Of a stretch of DNA of 45,077 bases, positions 24,560 to 32,381 are shown one piece after another. This DNA comes from JARRJY01 sp037388705. Lineage in GTDB: Bacteria; Pseudomonadota; Gammaproteobacteria; UBA6429; Thiohalophilaceae. Under the pieces are notes generated by a model, which saw only the letters and a list, made by a program, of their open reading frames with translations, ran no database searches and was not told the DNA's origin. Position 1 is the first letter of the stretch, and each line of letters starts with the position of its first letter. The stretch lies in the NCBI GenBank assembly GCA_037388705.1, contig JARRJY010000023.1, forward strand, positions 1 through 45,077. The letters run 5' to 3'. The translations under genes and the position numbers were made by a program.

Positions 24560-25629
24560 TTAATAACCGTGGTCTGGTTTCTTCCCTGTTGCTTGGACTT
24601 GTAGAGTGCTTCATCGGCACGTTTTAACAGATGTTTGGTAATACTGTTTACCGATGATGCTATCGGGTTCTGGGGAAGCATGCATAAACCAATCGAGGCG
24701 GAAACTGGCTGGGGTAAATTCAATTTATTAAACTCAGCATGTTCAGGTAACGAGATACGGATACGTTCTGCTACCTCGTAAACTGTTCTTGCATCAGATT
24801 TTGAAATAATCACAACAAACTCTTCGCCACCATATCTTGCCAGTACATCACTGAGTCGTAACTGTCGTCTTATCAACGAGGATACCTCCTGCAAAACCAG
24901 GTCTCCCGTGAGATGTCCACAGTTATCATTAATTGCTTTGAAAAAATCAAGATCGATAATCATCAGGCCCAGGTTATCATTCTGGCGCAGGCTGTTATCA
25001 ATTTCTTCATTGAGTCGTTGCTCGAAATAGCGCCTGTTATGAATACCTGTAAGCGGATCAATCAGGCCAAGTAATTTTATTTTTTCATGGTTTATGGCGT
25101 TCTCGATGCATACCGCCAGGATACAAGCCAGGCGGTTAAGAAAATCAGTCGCAGCACCTGTAATAAATCGATTAGCATCCTTGCTGGCAATATTAAGGGT
25201 ACCTATCAATTGCTCGCCGCGCTTCAGCGGTAATATTGCGGCACTGCCAAAAGTCTCTTTATTGTTGTTAAAAAATGATCTGATCGCATCATTGTTGAAA
25301 CTACCAAGTATCGGGAGTTCTCCCTGGGAGAACAGAGAGGGATCAATTGGTGTTTCGGAAAAAGATATGGAAAACAGCTCTGCTTGTAGTTGTAACGATC
25401 TCAGGATATGTCGAATTTCGTGGTCTTCATCAACCAGTAATAAAGAAACATGATCGAGCCTGAAATTTTGCCTGTAGTTGTTATGAATGACCTCGATTAG
25501 GTCCTGCAGGCCAATCGAGGTAATAAACTCGAGCTCCTGCCGGTTAAAGCGCTGTAATTTTTCCTCGTTATGCTGGGCATTGGAAACATATGCCCTGAGG
25601 GTTTTTCTTAATTTATCGGTGCTATGCAA
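24553..25629 (-). CDS. DUF484/GAF-type sensor diguanylate cyclase
   Basis: 358 residues, soluble. Residues about 45-190 look like a GAF-fold DUF484 domain (LDHVSLLLVDEDHEIRHIL; GSAAILPLKRGEQLIGTLNIASKD; GAATDFLNRLACILAVCIENA). The GGDEF domain starts at LIDPLTGIHNRRYFEQRL, with MIIDLDFFKAINDNCGHLTGD, catalytic GGEEF, and an intact RxxD inhibitory site (RLSD) five residues before it. It should therefore make c-di-GMP under allosteric control. It begins six bases after the stop of the hybrid kinase gene, so both are probably one transcript. Confidence 0.92.
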   Translation of the reverse strand: MHSTDKLRKTLRAYVSNAQHNEEKLQRFNRQELEFITSIGLQDLIEVIHNNYRQNFRLDHVSLLLVDEDHEIRHILRSLQLQAELFSISFSETPIDPSLFSQGELPILGSFNNDAIRSFFNNNKETFGSAAILPLKRGEQLIGTLNIASKDANRFITGAATDFLNRLACILAVCIENAINHEKIKLLGLIDPLTGIHNRRYFEQRLNEEIDNSLRQNDNLGLMIIDLDFFKAINDNCGHLTGDLVLQEVSSLIRRQLRLSDVLARYGGEEFVVIISKSDARTVYEVAERIRISLPEHAEFNKLNLPQPVSASIGLCMLPQNPIASSVNSITKHLLKRADEALYKSKQQGRNQTTVINY

Positions 25630-25635
25630 GTTTTA

Positions 25636-27336
25636 TCAATCCTGATTCGATGAAAGAAGCTGGCTGATGGTTGCAGTCAGTTTTTCATGTGATACAGGCT
25701 TTGATAAAAACTGATTCATGCCCGCCTCTATACAGTTTTTCCTGTCTTCTTCTGTTGCATTGGCTGTTAACGCCACGATAGGCGTGGGGGAGGTACCCGG
25801 CTTTTCATTTGCCTCATATTCCCGCCAGATGCGCGTAGCATCCAGCCCGTTAAGTTCCGGCATTCTCATATCCATAATAACCAGATCATAGTCATTTTTT
25901 TCCATTTGGGTAACAGCTTCTCGCCCATTTATGACATGAGTCACACTATGGTTATCCTCTTCAAGGAATGTTTTAATGACTTTTGCATTGATATCACTAT
26001 CTTCTGCCAACAGGATATTAAAAGATGTTTTTGTCTTATCATCTGCAACATTATCAGTTTCTGTTGCTAAAGCAGATGTAACGGCGGATCTTTCAGCCAC
26101 GTTGTATGGAATTTCAACCCAGAACGTGCTGCCAATACCCACCTGGCTGGCAACCCCCATGGTACCACCCATGATTTCTGCCAGGTTCTTTGAAATGGTC
26201 GTGCCCAGACCCGTACCAGTTTGTTTTCTTTCATCGGGTTTCAGACACTGGAAAAAAGGATCAAAAATATTTTTCAGATCATCTTCTGATATTCCTACCC
26301 CGGTATCTGTTACTTCTATCCTAATCAGGACACGATCCTCTGCAGGTAAATCATATGATGAAATGTCAACGGTAACCGAACCTGAGGGAGTAAACTTGAT
26401 GGCATTACTGATCAGGTTGAGCAGGATCTGGCGCAGGCGACCTGCATCGCCAATAAGCGCATCGGGAACGTCATCAGAAAAATGAGATCGTAGTTGCAAT
26501 CCTTTTGCTTTTGCCTGTGAATGAAAAATATTAATGGCACTTTTAATTGCGTCTGACAAAAGGAAAGGCTGGTTTTCAAGTATATATTTACCAGCCTCAA
26601 TTTTTGACAGGTCAAGAATGTCATTAATTAATGTATTCAGGGCAGTCGAGGATTCCTGCAGGGAATTTACGTAATCTTTTTGTGTTGAATCCAGCGCAGT
26701 TTTATTTAACAGGCTGGTCATACCAACAATGCCACTCATAGGTGTGCGTATTTCATGGCTCATGGTGGCAAGAAACTCACCCTTATCTTTACTGGCTTTT
26801 TCGGCTTCATCTTTTGCATCCAGATTTTGCTGCATCATGGCATTCACGTAGAGGGGAAATGCACCGAGGAACAGCAGGTAGACCGAGATATCCAGGTAAT
26901 GAGAGTGCCAGGTATCTGTAAACCAGAGAATTATCAGGTAGCTGATGATGTTGGTAAAGGCAACTGCCAGAAGCGGTTCACGGCCATAGCGTAAGCCATA
27001 CCCAAAATACAACCAGGGATAAAGCAGGAAAAAAGGACTGAATGGCCCACCATCCGTCAGATACATGGAAATAGCAATTGAACTGACGTCCGGGATGATG
27101 GTAATAAATCGACGCTGATAAAAATCAGGCTTCAGCTTGATACTGATATGTGTGGCAACGGTATAGAACAGAAAGACGCCACAGAATATGAAATAGACAG
27201 GGTAATTTTCCGGATAAAAGTTATTGTACATTCCTAAGCCAAGAACGGCTGTCGCAAAAACCCAGATGACGTACCTCGCCATCGTCTGCTGCATTTCAGG
27301 GTCCCTGTTTGCAAGAAGTGGTTTGCTTTTATCCAT
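25636..27336 (-). CDS. Hybrid histidine kinase with RpfC-like membrane input domain
   Basis: 566 residues from ATG 27336 (a TTG 12 bases upstream is the alternative). Five or six membrane helices fill residues 22-170; the block MYLTDGGPFSPFFLLYPWLYFGYGLRYGREPLLA (read in parts) closely resembles the RpfC-type input domain (loop, then YPLYLWVTLGNGFRYG-like). HisKA has H194 in ATMSHEIRTPMSGIVGM; the HATPase domain shows N-box LLNLISNAIKFTPSG, DTGVGI and GTGLGTTISKNLAEIMGG. A receiver follows: LLAEDSDINAKVI, phospho-acceptor in VIMDMRMPELNG, and SKPVS. No C-terminal Hpt domain, unlike RpfC. Upstream of the DUF484-GGDEF gene in one operon. Sensed signal unknown. Confidence 0.93.
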   Translation of the reverse strand: MDKSKPLLANRDPEMQQTMARYVIWVFATAVLGLGMYNNFYPENYPVYFIFCGVFLFYTVATHISIKLKPDFYQRRFITIIPDVSSIAISMYLTDGGPFSPFFLLYPWLYFGYGLRYGREPLLAVAFTNIISYLIILWFTDTWHSHYLDISVYLLFLGAFPLYVNAMMQQNLDAKDEAEKASKDKGEFLATMSHEIRTPMSGIVGMTSLLNKTALDSTQKDYVNSLQESSTALNTLINDILDLSKIEAGKYILENQPFLLSDAIKSAINIFHSQAKAKGLQLRSHFSDDVPDALIGDAGRLRQILLNLISNAIKFTPSGSVTVDISSYDLPAEDRVLIRIEVTDTGVGISEDDLKNIFDPFFQCLKPDERKQTGTGLGTTISKNLAEIMGGTMGVASQVGIGSTFWVEIPYNVAERSAVTSALATETDNVADDKTKTSFNILLAEDSDINAKVIKTFLEEDNHSVTHVINGREAVTQMEKNDYDLVIMDMRMPELNGLDATRIWREYEANEKPGTSPTPIVALTANATEEDRKNCIEAGMNQFLSKPVSHEKLTATISQLLSSNQD

Positions 27337-27423
27337 GTGGAACAACAAGCTTGTTATTTAAGGTAATTATTTATTGTTAGCTGATATAATGCCATAAAAT
27401 ACCAATCATAAAGGTGATTTTAA

Positions 27424-27834
27424 GTGTCTGCCAGCAAGAAAACCTCGAAAAATACCATGACCCCGGAGACAAAGTGCAGTTTTTGTACAAGACAAATCTG
27501 TTGTACCTATACTACCCAGGAAATTGATACTCCGCGTTCAATCGATGACTTTGATCACATGCTATGGCAAATGGCCCACCAGGGAATTCAATATTATAAA
27601 GACGAGGATGGCTGGTTTTTATTAATCAATAATCGTTGCCAGTTTTTATTGCCAGAAGGTGGATGTGCCATCTATGAAACACGTCCCCAGGTCTGCCGTG
27701 ATTACAATAATGATTTTTGTGAATTCGATGCTCCGGCTGAAGAGGGTTTCGAGTACTTCTTTAAGACTTACCAGGAACTGGATAAATATTGTCGTAAACG
27801 GTTCAAAAAATGGGGCAAGCGTTTCACGGCATAA
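27424..27834 (+). CDS. YkgJ family cysteine-cluster protein
   Basis: 136 residues from GTG 27424, with AAGGTGA about 6 bases upstream. Cys-rich N-terminus TKCSFCTRQICCTYTTQEID and GGCAIYETRPQVCRDYNNDFCEF are the signature of the YkgJ/UPF0153 putative zinc- or iron-chelating family. The usual order is C-x2-C, CC, then C..GC.IY..RP..CR; all are present here, and an extra Cys lies near the end (DKYCRKRFKKWG). The family may bind an Fe-S cluster or zinc; its role is unknown. The tail overlaps the convergent yrfG gene by 11 bases. Confidence 0.88.
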   Translation: MSASKKTSKNTMTPETKCSFCTRQICCTYTTQEIDTPRSIDDFDHMLWQMAHQGIQYYKDEDGWFLLINNRCQFLLPEGGCAIYETRPQVCRDYNNDFCEFDAPAEEGFEYFFKTYQELDKYCRKRFKKWGKRFTA

Positions 27835-28474
27835 TGTCCAGGAAGTTATTGATACCCTGAAATTCTTCCACATCTTTACGGGCCTGGCAGGTATCCGGAT
27901 GGTAGACTGCCAGCAGATTTTTAATACCTGCGCGACGTGCGGAGCGAAGTACCGGTAAACTATCATCGACCAGCAGGGTATGCTTATTATTATAAGGAAG
28001 CTTGTGCTTCAGCTTTCCCCAGAAACGTACTTCTTCCTTGGGCATGCCAAAACTATGTGCACAGATCACGTGATCAAGGTGGTTATGTAACAGGGTACGA
28101 TCCATTTTAAGCATCAAGCTCTTTTCGTGTGCATTGGTAACAAGTGCAGACTTGATATCCAGTTTTTTAAGCCGGTCAAGAAATTCCAGCACATGTGGAT
28201 GTATGGCAATCAGGTGATCTACCTCTGCTTTTAGTAAAGCGATGTCCAGTCCCAGGCGGTCTGTCCAGTAATCCACGCAATACCACTGCATGGTACCTTC
28301 ACGTTCCTTGAAGATGGGATAAAGTTTTGTTTTTGCCTGTTCAATTTCCAGGCCATGCTTTTCGGCATAACGTAATGGAACGTGTTCCTGCCAGAAGTGA
28401 TTATCAAAATTCAGATCCAGCAATGTACCATCCATATCCAGTAAAACAGTATCAATGGTATTCCAGTTAATCAT
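27824..28474 (-). CDS. yrfG: GMP/IMP nucleotidase (HAD family, YrfG)
   Basis: 216 residues. HAD motif I is DMDGTLLDL (D13 and D15), motif II VTNAH, the Lys of motif III in MPKEEVRFWGKL, and motif IV VDDSLPVLRSA. The segment FDNHFWQEHVPLRYAEKHGL and TMQWYCVDYWTDRLGLDI match E. coli YrfG (FDNYFWQ..VP; LNWYCLDYWSEQLGLDI), a GMP/IMP 5'-nucleotidase. Full length; no defects. It is tail-to-tail with the YkgJ-type gene. Confidence 0.93.
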   Translation of the reverse strand: MINWNTIDTVLLDMDGTLLDLNFDNHFWQEHVPLRYAEKHGLEIEQAKTKLYPIFKEREGTMQWYCVDYWTDRLGLDIALLKAEVDHLIAIHPHVLEFLDRLKKLDIKSALVTNAHEKSLMLKMDRTLLHNHLDHVICAHSFGMPKEEVRFWGKLKHKLPYNNKHTLLVDDSLPVLRSARRAGIKNLLAVYHPDTCQARKDVEEFQGINNFLDIMP

Positions 28475-28581
28475 TCTTGAAATTATTCCTGGCAGGTGAG
28501 CAAAACATAAGTAAATTTCTCTGGATTATCCACGTTTATCGTCTAGGATTAAAGGTAGATTGGCAATAAATGGAGGCCACT

Positions 28582-29271
28582 ATGCGTTACCCCACCATTA
28601 TATGCATTGCCCTTATGCTATTAAATACTTCACTCAACGCTAAAGAGATGAGTGAAGCAGAGCTGGAAAAATGGTTTGCCAGTGATGAACTGGATCCTCC
28701 CGCCTATCAGACTAACGATGTTAATGAAGGTGAACTTGTTTTTCTAAGCCAGGTTCCGGTTGATGATGTTCATCATCACCAGAACAAACTTATTATTGAT
28801 ACACAAAGCCTTGCCAGTGGCTGGGTACGTGTACAGCAATGCCACCATAACCTGGACCAGATTGGTCGTATCCAGATAACTTTCAGGAAGAATAAAGTCA
28901 AACAGATTCATATTGTATCCAGTAAAAATATTGACCAGGCCTGGGTAGAAGACAATACCGTGCAATTACGCAATGTTAATGCGAAGGCCGAGCTGTGTAT
29001 TGAAGCCGTTTCGCGTGCGCTGATTGAAAATGAAGATGGCAGTTACAGTTTACGCAATGGCCCTTTTATGCGCCGCTTCCTTGACGGCTATTATCCCATG
29101 CATGTTTCAATGCAGATTACGTATTCAGGTACAGGGTTACAGCTGGCATCCATATCACCCGCTTCGCAAAAAGGATTTACCGTCTGGCAAAATCCTGAGC
29201 AAATTGGTTACGAGGCCTGGTTTGAAGGGCGCCTGAAAACCGAGCTACGTTTTTATCCTGCCACCATGTAA
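28582..29271 (+). CDS. Secreted protein of unknown function
   Basis: 229 residues; ATG 28582 chosen because GGAGG lies six bases upstream, while the ATG at 28570 has none. The N-terminus MRYPTIICIALMLLNTSLNA is a Sec signal peptide, cleaved before KEMSEAELEKWFASDE. The mature part is beta-rich (VRVQQCHHNLDQIGRIQITF, VKQIHIVSSKNIDQAWVED) with three Cys in the whole sequence. It shows no catalytic motif I recognise. It lies between the divergent yrfG gene and cysQ. A His-rich DDVHHHQN stretch follows a QVPVD segment; significance unknown. Confidence 0.7.
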   Translation: MRYPTIICIALMLLNTSLNAKEMSEAELEKWFASDELDPPAYQTNDVNEGELVFLSQVPVDDVHHHQNKLIIDTQSLASGWVRVQQCHHNLDQIGRIQITFRKNKVKQIHIVSSKNIDQAWVEDNTVQLRNVNAKAELCIEAVSRALIENEDGSYSLRNGPFMRRFLDGYYPMHVSMQITYSGTGLQLASISPASQKGFTVWQNPEQIGYEAWFEGRLKTELRFYPATM

Positions 29272-29352
29272 AGTGCTTTTATGTCATAGCTAAACCCGGC
29301 AATAACTGGCAAAATGTTATTTTGAAGTTACCAGGTTATAGCCAGTACTGTC

Positions 29353-30159
29353 ATGACAGAAAAAGCCCAAGACATAAAAGACCTGCTCGATCCGGTCATC
29401 AAGATCGCGTATGAAGCAGGCAGCAAGATCATGGAAATCTATGAGCGTGATTTTTCTGTCGAAGAAAAAAAGGATAATACGCCGTTAACCGAAGCTGACA
29501 TGGCGGCACATTACACTATTGAACAAGGGCTCAGTAACCTCACACCGGAATTCCCGATTCTTTCAGAAGAGTCCGGACCTACAACTTTTGAAGAGCGTTC
29601 ATCATGGAAACGTTACTGGCTGGTGGATCCACTCGATGGTACACGTGAGTTCATCAAGCGTAATGGAGAGTTCACGGTTAACATCGCACTGGTTGAAAAC
29701 AACGAAGCCGTTATGGGTTTTGTTTACGCACCGGTTATTGGAGCGCTTTACTATGCAGCCAAAGGCCTTGGTGCCTACAAACGTGAAGGCCTTGATGAAC
29801 CGGTTGAAATACATGTGCGGGAACAATGCCGTGATAAAGTCATTGTTGCGGGTAGTCGCTCACATGCCAGTGAAGAATTTTTAAAGTTCGTTGAGAACCT
29901 GCCGGATTATGAACTCATTGGCATGGGCAGCGCATTAAAATCATGCCTGGTCGCGGAAGGAACAGCGGATATTTATGCCCGGCTGGGTCCAACCTCGGAA
30001 TGGGATACGGCGGCTGCACAATGTATTGTTGAAGAGGCGGGTGGACGAATTACCAGGACGGATATGTCTCGCCTGGAATACAACACCAAGGATAGCCTGT
30101 TGAATCCACACTTTTTTGTGTTCGGTGATAACAGTATTGACTGGTCACAATACCTTTAG
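29353..30159 (+). CDS. cysQ: 3'(2'),5'-bisphosphate nucleotidase CysQ
   Basis: 268 residues of the inositol monophosphatase superfamily. EKKDNTPLTEADMAAH, PILSEESGP (metal-binding EE), WLVDPLDGTREFIKRNGEFTVNIALVE (read in parts; DPLDGT metal motif) and GPTSEWDTAAAQCIVEEAGG are the CysQ signatures. It hydrolyses PAP (3'-phosphoadenosine 5'-phosphate) to AMP, which recycles the by-product of sulfate assimilation and of sulfotransferases. Full length (E. coli 246). Its stop overlaps the stop of the convergent small ORF in a shared TTAG. Confidence 0.95.
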   Translation: MTEKAQDIKDLLDPVIKIAYEAGSKIMEIYERDFSVEEKKDNTPLTEADMAAHYTIEQGLSNLTPEFPILSEESGPTTFEERSSWKRYWLVDPLDGTREFIKRNGEFTVNIALVENNEAVMGFVYAPVIGALYYAAKGLGAYKREGLDEPVEIHVREQCRDKVIVAGSRSHASEEFLKFVENLPDYELIGMGSALKSCLVAEGTADIYARLGPTSEWDTAAAQCIVEEAGGRITRTDMSRLEYNTKDSLLNPHFFVFGDNSIDWSQYL

Positions 30160-30347
30160 TCACAGGTTTTATACACAGCCATAATGGCCTTGAGTTCCCT
30201 GAGTACTTCCAGTCGTTCCTGCTTGTCGAGTTGAGATGTTTGAGGCAGAACTTCTCCAGATTCCAGGCGCATAATGTAGTCGTTCACTGTGCGGCAGCCG
30301 TCGCTACACAGTTGCTCAATACAGTGGTTGATAGCCCTGGTATCCAG
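30156..30347 (-). CDS. Small conserved ORF behind tRNA-Phe, apparent non-ATG start
   Basis: The frame ending at 30156 runs back through the tRNA-Phe gene, so the real start must lie after it. There is no ATG, GTG or TTG in frame between the tRNA 3' end and the conserved part. A GAGGT site (30355-30359, minus strand) precedes ATT (30350) and CTG (30347); I set the start at CTG as the likeliest. The product (about 63 aa) reads LDTRAINHCIEQLCSDGCR...IMRLESGEVLPQ...LDKQERLEVLRELKAIMAVY, a helical protein of a type I believe is conserved in gammaproteobacteria. Function unknown. The start call is the weak point. Confidence 0.5.
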   Translation of the reverse strand: MDTRAINHCIEQLCSDGCRTVNDYIMRLESGEVLPQTSQLDKQERLEVLRELKAIMAVYKTCD

Positions 30348-30371
30348 AATGGTTACCTCGTAAAGAAAAAA

Positions 30372-30447
30372 TGGTGGCCGGAGGTGGAATCGAACCACCG
30401 ACACGAGGATTTTCAATCCTCTGCTCTACCGACTGAGCTATCCGGCC
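30372..30447 (-). tRNA. tRNA-Phe (anticodon GAA)
   Basis: 76 bases. Acceptor stem GGCCGGA/TCCGGCC, D-arm with AGCTCAGTCGGTAGAGC, anticodon stem GAGGA/TCCTC around loop TTGAAAA (anticodon GAA), T-arm GGTGG/CCACC with TTCGATT, discriminator A and an encoded 3' CCA. All stems pair without mismatch. Confidence 0.98.
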
Positions 30448-30466
30448 TTTTGTTTTCGAGCGGCGT

Positions 30467-30495
30467 ATTAAACAGGTCATAGGCCGCCCAGTCAA
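30467..30495 (-). promoter_or_regulatory. Sigma-70 promoter of the tRNA-Phe gene
   Basis: On the minus strand TTGACT (30495-30490), a 17-base spacer and TTTAAT (30472-30467), followed by a GC-rich discriminator (ACGCCGC), a typical strong stable-RNA promoter. The start point would lie about 7 bases after the -10, some 13 bases before the mature tRNA 5' end. Confidence 0.75.
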
Positions 30496-30511
30496 GTTAA
30501 ATGACCAAGTT

Positions 30512-30751
30512 CTATGGATTTTCGCCGAACAGGAATTTTTCCATTTCCTGCTCAATAAAGGCACGGTGCTCAGGATCGATGACGTTCAGACGGTGTTCAT
30601 TGATGAGAATGGTTTGCTGGCCCATCCACATTTGCCAAGCTTCTTTTGAGATATTTTCAAAGATGCGTTGACCCAGTTCACCCGGGTAGGGCGCCATATC
30701 CAGCCCTTCTGCTTCTTTACCTAGTTTTACACATTGCACCATTCGACTCAT
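30512..30751 (-). CDS. yggX: Fe(2+)-trafficking protein YggX
   Basis: 79 residues from ATG 30751 (MSRMVQCVKLGKEAEG); homologues begin MSR, so the ATG 15 bases upstream was rejected. C7 in VQCVKL, EGLDMAPYPGELGQRIFENISKEAW, MGQQTILINEHRLN and EQEMEKFLFG match E. coli YggX throughout. It protects Fe-S enzymes from oxidative damage and relates to iron handling. As in enterobacteria it lies right after mutY, whose own product carries a [4Fe-4S] cluster; the gene pair is conserved. Confidence 0.95.
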   Translation of the reverse strand: MSRMVQCVKLGKEAEGLDMAPYPGELGQRIFENISKEAWQMWMGQQTILINEHRLNVIDPEHRAFIEQEMEKFLFGENP

Positions 30752-30762
30752 GGGGTTTGTCC

Positions 30763-31803
30763 TCATTTTATGGATTCCAGCAAGGTTTTTACCGGTGCAG
30801 GTAGTCCTAATGCTTCCGGTTGGGCGGTGTTATACCAGACTCGGGCATCTGCTTCCATGGCCATGTCCTGGGCAGGCAGCACATGGGCCAGAACCGGGGT
30901 GATATCCAGATGAAAATGGCTAAAGGTATGTCTCAGGGCCGGCTGCTCAGTCCAGTTCTGGATAGCCAGCCCCAGTGATTGGCGGCACCAGGTCGGGATA
31001 TCATCCTGTTCCGGGCATTCCGGCAGGCTCCACAGCCCCCACCAGATGCCACTGGGAGGACGATGTAAAAGCAACACCCGCTGTTGCTCATCCTGCAAGA
31101 TCAGCATCCGCGTGGTTCGTACCGGTAACGTTTTTCGTCCCTTGGGAGTGGGATAATCCGTAGGATTTCCGGCCTGGAAGGACTGGCAATACTTTGTTAG
31201 TGGGCATTCGCTACACCTGGGTTTTCGACTGCACAGGGTCGCACCGAAATCCATGATGGCCTGTGTGTAATCACAAACACGGACCCCGGGAGTATGTCGT
31301 TCAGCCAGCTGCCAAAGCCGGTTTTCCACGTGCTTTTTACCAGGCCAGCCATCAACAGCATATAACCGGGTCAACACGCGTTTGACGTTGCCATCCAGTA
31401 TCGTGTGAGGTTGGTCAAAAGCCTGAGCCAGAATCGCCCCGGCTGTGGATTTCCCTATTCCTGGCAGGGCTTGCACCTGCTCAAACTGTTGTGGAAACTC
31501 ACAGGCATACTGGTCACGGATTTCAATTGCCGCTTTATGGAGGTTGCGAGCACGGGCGTAGTAACCCAGCCCGGTCCACAAATGCAGCACTTCATCCAGC
31601 TCAGCGTTGGCCAGTTCAGTGATGCCTGGAAAATGTTGCATGAAACGTTCAAAGTAAGGGATGACCGTCGTAACCTGGGTTTGCTGAAGCATGATTTCTG
31701 ATACCCACACCCGGTAGGCACAGCGAGGGTGTTGCCATGGCAAATCATGCCGACCATGCTGATCGAACCAGCTTAATAACATGTTGCTGAGTGGGAAGCT
31801 CAT
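30763..31803 (-). CDS. mutY: A/G-specific adenine DNA glycosylase
   Basis: 346 residues. The N-terminal DLPWQ, VSEIMLQQTQV (catalytic Glu), GYYARARNLHKAA and the HhH motif LPGIGKSTAGAIL precede the catalytic Asp in ILDGNVKRVLTR. The C-terminal MutT-like domain contains RPPSGIWWGLWSLPE and FSHFHLDI. The [4Fe-4S] ligands are in LCSRKPRCSECPLTKYC; the first spacing is C-x5-C rather than the usual C-x6-C, while the others (x2, x5) are standard. MutY removes adenine opposite 8-oxoguanine. It shares four bases with the SRPBCC gene upstream and is followed by yggX. Confidence 0.95.
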   Translation of the reverse strand: MSFPLSNMLLSWFDQHGRHDLPWQHPRCAYRVWVSEIMLQQTQVTTVIPYFERFMQHFPGITELANAELDEVLHLWTGLGYYARARNLHKAAIEIRDQYACEFPQQFEQVQALPGIGKSTAGAILAQAFDQPHTILDGNVKRVLTRLYAVDGWPGKKHVENRLWQLAERHTPGVRVCDYTQAIMDFGATLCSRKPRCSECPLTKYCQSFQAGNPTDYPTPKGRKTLPVRTTRMLILQDEQQRVLLLHRPPSGIWWGLWSLPECPEQDDIPTWCRQSLGLAIQNWTEQPALRHTFSHFHLDITPVLAHVLPAQDMAMEADARVWYNTAQPEALGLPAPVKTLLESIK

Positions 31804-32381
31804 TTTTTACTTAGTGTTTCCAGGTTGTTAATCACGATCTCACCCTGTTGCAAAAGCGCATCCTTGAATAACCACGGACCGATAAAGGGTGGTATCCAGA
31901 AATCCGGGGTGAGACGGGACCGGATTGTAACCTGTGCTCCCAGCTTGTGGGAGATGACATGCCACATGGTGTAGCCGGATGAAAAATCACTTTTACCTTT
32001 AACCTCGGAAACAACCAGGTAACCCTGGCCGAGATCACGAATGTCCTGTAGCTGCTTGATGGTACGACAGAAAAACCAGATACAACCTTTACTGATTACT
32101 TTGACGCGAGTTATTTTACCGCGCTTGATCACCTTGCTGTGCTGAATGGCCGGGTTTACTTTTTCCAACATGTTGTAATTTGTGAGATGCCGCCAGACTT
32201 TTGTTGAAGGTGCGTTAACTATCATGATCAGATTAAGATGGTATTCCTCGCCATCATAATCCACATAAGATTTTTTTACACTGCCGGCATATGACAGTGG
32301 ACTACCGAGTCCAAGGCCAACAACAATACTAAGGAGAACAAAAAGGCAGCTAGAGCCTGAACAAGTCTTTGAGCTTGTCAT
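31800..32381 (-). CDS. Exported SRPBCC (START-like) family protein
   Basis: 193 residues. MTSSKTCSGSSCLFVLLSIVVGLGLGSPLSYAG is a signal peptide-like N-terminus. The body fits a SRPBCC/polyketide-cyclase fold: YHLNLIMIVNAPSTKVWRHLTNYNMLEKVNPAIQ (read in parts; the AP-x-x-x-VW-x-x-L-x-x-Y signature), IKQLQDIRDLG, then GYTMWHVISHKLGAQVTIRSRLTPDFWIP (in parts) and FKDALLQQGEIVINNLE. Such proteins bind hydrophobic ligands. The start overlaps the end of the AsmA gene by 32 bases, and the stop overlaps the mutY start by four, so it is part of an asmA-to-yggX operon. Confidence 0.82.
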   Translation of the reverse strand: MTSSKTCSGSSCLFVLLSIVVGLGLGSPLSYAGSVKKSYVDYDGEEYHLNLIMIVNAPSTKVWRHLTNYNMLEKVNPAIQHSKVIKRGKITRVKVISKGCIWFFCRTIKQLQDIRDLGQGYLVVSEVKGKSDFSSGYTMWHVISHKLGAQVTIRSRLTPDFWIPPFIGPWLFKDALLQQGEIVINNLETLSKK

